From NCBI GenBank assembly GCA_946626395.1, contig CAMOUF010000267.1, positions 1-7,112 of the forward strand: DNA of 7,112 nucleotides, given 5' to 3'. A program made the position numbers and the translations under genes. The stretch is from an uncultured Clostridia bacterium (lineage in GTDB: Bacteria > Bacillota > Clostridia > Christensenellales > Aristaeellaceae). Below, one piece after another: positions 5,802 to 7,112 of the stretch. Within the stretch, counting starts at the first letter, position 1; the number at the start of each line of letters is the position of its first letter. A model generated the notes under the pieces. That model made no database searches. It was not told where the DNA came from and saw nothing but the letters and a program-made list of their open reading frames with translations.

Positions 5802-5895
5802 TCTGACAGTTCAAAGATCTGAGTTCCAAGCTGATTTTGTTGGTATAAAATGGCATAATTATTATTCTTAGAACTTGGAACTTAGAGCTTATTAA
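5802..5895. repeat. Heptad-repeat inverted repeat B (between the FNT gene and rqcH)
   Basis: The arms 5815-5830 and 5874-5889 match in 14 of 16 positions, with a perfect 9-bp core AGTTCCAAG/CTTGGAACT. The right side reads in 7-nt units TTAGAAC, TTGGAAC, TTAGAGC, TTATTAA (5868-5895). The left side, read on the minus strand from 5829 to 5802, gives TTGGAAC, TCAGATC, TTTGAAC, TGTCAGA. Units follow a TTNGANC pattern with decay away from the centre. The centre (5831-5867) is AT-rich. The sequence differs from repeat A but has the same 7-nt inverted design. Confidence 0.8.
5851..5859 (+). promoter_or_regulatory. Candidate extended -10 promoter for rqcH in the centre of repeat B
   Basis: TGG followed by CATAAT (5854-5859) fits an extended -10 (TGn plus 5 of 6). 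A second option is TTGTTG (5837-5842), 17 nt, TATTAT (5860-5865). Either would start transcription about 70-80 nt before the rqcH ATG. Both are weak matches in AT-rich DNA. Confidence 0.35.
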
Positions 5896-5944
5896 GATAC
5901 ATGAGTTATCAAGAACGATACAGGCAAGAAGGAGATCATCATTT

Positions 5945-7112
5945 ATGCCAATGGACGGCCTGACCCTGGGCTTCATGGCCCGGGAACTGTGGGACGCATT
6001 GCGGGATGGGCGCATTGAAAAGGTGACCCAGCCTGAAAAGGATATGCTGGTGCTGGTCATTCGCTCCCAGGGGAAAAACCACAAATTGCTTTTATCCGCT
6101 GCCCCTTCCTTTGCCCGGGCCCATCTGACCCAGGCCAATTATCAAAATCCCGCCGACGCGCCTATGTTTTGCATGCTCATGCGCAAGCACCTGCAAAGCG
6201 GACGCATTACCGCCCTGGAGCAATTGGGCGGCGACCGGGTGCTGCGTTTGACCATTGAAAACAAGGACGAGCTGGGGGACACCGCCCCCCGGGAGCTGTA
6301 TCTGGAATTGATGGGCCGCCACAGCAACCTGACGCTGGTGAAGGACGGCCGCATTATCGACGCCATCCGCCATGTATCCGGCGATATGAGCCGGGTGCGC
6401 CAGGCGCTGCCGGGGCTGCCCTTTGTGCCGCCGCCCGTCCAGGATAAGCTGGACCCTGCCGCGCTCACGGAAGAAGCGCTGACGGATAAGCTCAACGCCC
6501 TGTCCGGCCCCCTGGACAAAGCGCTGTCCGCTTCCATCCGGGGGCTGTCGCCTGTGGCGGCCCGGGAAATCGCGTTTCGGGCAGCGGGGATGCACCGGAC
6601 GGATTTGAGCGATTTGAACGTGCCGGAGCTGGCGAAGGTGGTATGTGCCTTGTTTGCCCGCATGCCCGGCATGGCGCGGCCTACCGCCCAGATGGCTCCG
6701 GACGGGCTCATGGCGGGCGTGCTGCCCTTCCAGTATCTGAGCCTTGACACCGCCCTGCAGCGGCCGTATCCCTCCCTGTCCGCCGCCCTGGATGAATTCT
6801 ATTTCGGCCGGGACCGGCGGGACCGGATGAATCAGAAGAGCCAAACCCTCAAGCGGCTCATCAAAACCCATCTGGAACGGGATGAAAAGAAGCTGGCCCT
6901 CCAGGAGGAAGAACTCAGCGACAGCGCCCGGATGGAGGAATACCGCGTCGCGGGCGAGCGGCTCACCGCTCAGGCTTACCTGGTGCCCCGGGGGGCGGAA
7001 ACCGTGGCGCTGCCCAACTTTTATGATCCCCAGGGCGGCACGGTGGATATTGCCCTGGACGTGGCCCTGACCCCCGCCCAGAACGCCCAGAAGTATTTTA
7101 AGCGTTACCGCA
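5945..7112 (+). CDS. rqcH: RqcH (NFACT/Rqc2-family ribosome quality control protein), C-terminus beyond the window
   Basis: The open frame gives 389 codons to the right edge without a stop; family members are about 550-590 residues, so roughly a third is missing. RqcH binds peptidyl-tRNA-obstructed 50S subunits and recruits tRNA-Ala to add C-terminal Ala tails that mark stalled peptides for degradation. It was formerly annotated as fibronectin-binding protein A. The NFACT-N domain is clear: MPMDGLTL at the start, GRIEKVTQPEKDMLVL (22-37), KLLLSAAPSFARAHLT (47-62), PMFCMLMRKHL (73-83), GGDRV (95-99) and LELMGRHSNLTLV. D97 and R98 match the DR pair needed for tailing in the B. subtilis protein. 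A helical middle part follows and a coiled-coil stretch starts near residue 300 (NQKSQTLKRLIKTHLERDEK); the window ends at NAQKYFKRYR. The ATG at 5945 is preferred over 5951 because of the conserved MPxDG start; AAGGAG lies 10 nt upstream. Confidence 0.93.
   Translation, partial: MPMDGLTLGFMARELWDALRDGRIEKVTQPEKDMLVLVIRSQGKNHKLLLSAAPSFARAHLTQANYQNPADAPMFCMLMRKHLQSGRITALEQLGGDRVLRLTIENKDELGDTAPRELYLELMGRHSNLTLVKDGRIIDAIRHVSGDMSRVRQALPGLPFVPPPVQDKLDPAALTEEALTDKLNALSGPLDKALSASIRGLSPVAAREIAFRAAGMHRTDLSDLNVPELAKVVCALFARMPGMARPTAQMAPDGLMAGVLPFQYLSLDTALQRPYPSLSAALDEFYFGRDRRDRMNQKSQTLKRLIKTHLERDEKKLALQEEELSDSARMEEYRVAGERLTAQAYLVPRGAETVALPNFYDPQGGTVDIALDVALTPAQNAQKYFKRYR

Noticed and set aside
5797..5871. 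Short 24-codon reading (MSLTVQRSEF) after the FNT gene
   Set aside because: It overlaps the heptad repeat, lacks a ribosome binding site and looks like chance.
6092..6871. 259-codon minus-strand open frame
   Set aside because: It is antisense to rqcH, whose plus-strand protein matches the NFACT family throughout.

Overview
The window is about 60% GC (estimated by eye) and reads as chromosomal DNA of a spore-forming Gram-positive bacterium, most likely a high-GC member of the Clostridia such as a gut or rumen Christensenellales-type lineage. The evidence is a complete spoVA sporulation operon, strong AAGGAGG-type ribosome binding sites, compact gene packing, and housekeeping genes of Firmicutes type. 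The lineage below class level is a guess from gene style.

Layout: (1) 1-575, minus strand: the N-terminal part of a secreted protein with a signal peptide and an SGAT motif of FMN-binding type, running off the left edge, with a clear sigma-A promoter at 618-646. (2) 576-842: divergent intergenic region. (3) 843-3847, plus strand: spoVAA-spoVAB-(47-codon small ORF)-spoVAC-spoVAD-spoVAE, mostly with overlapping stops and starts, closed by a rho-independent terminator at 3867-3900. (4) 3952-4812: a small protein-kinase-fold protein that seems to lack the usual catalytic Asp. (5) 4950-5765: a formate/nitrite-type (FNT) channel. (6) 5945 to the right edge: the N-terminal two thirds of RqcH, the bacterial ribosome quality control factor. 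All genes from spoVAA onward are on the plus strand.

How they work together: the spoVA genes form the inner-membrane machinery that moves dipicolinic acid (Ca-DPA) into the developing spore and releases it at germination. SpoVAC and SpoVAE are paralogous small membrane proteins, SpoVAD is the soluble thiolase-fold DPA-binding component, and SpoVAA/SpoVAB are accessory membrane proteins. The kinase-like gene, the FNT channel and rqcH look like independent transcription units. The two gaps flanking the FNT gene each hold a heptanucleotide-repeat inverted repeat; the two have unrelated sequences but the same 7-nt design.

I see no phage, IS, CRISPR, tRNA or rRNA. Nothing here is clearly a new multi-gene system. 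The items most worth a second look are the heptad-repeat pairs around the FNT gene, the small ORF with a duplicated ribosome binding site inside the spoVA operon, and the probable pseudokinase.
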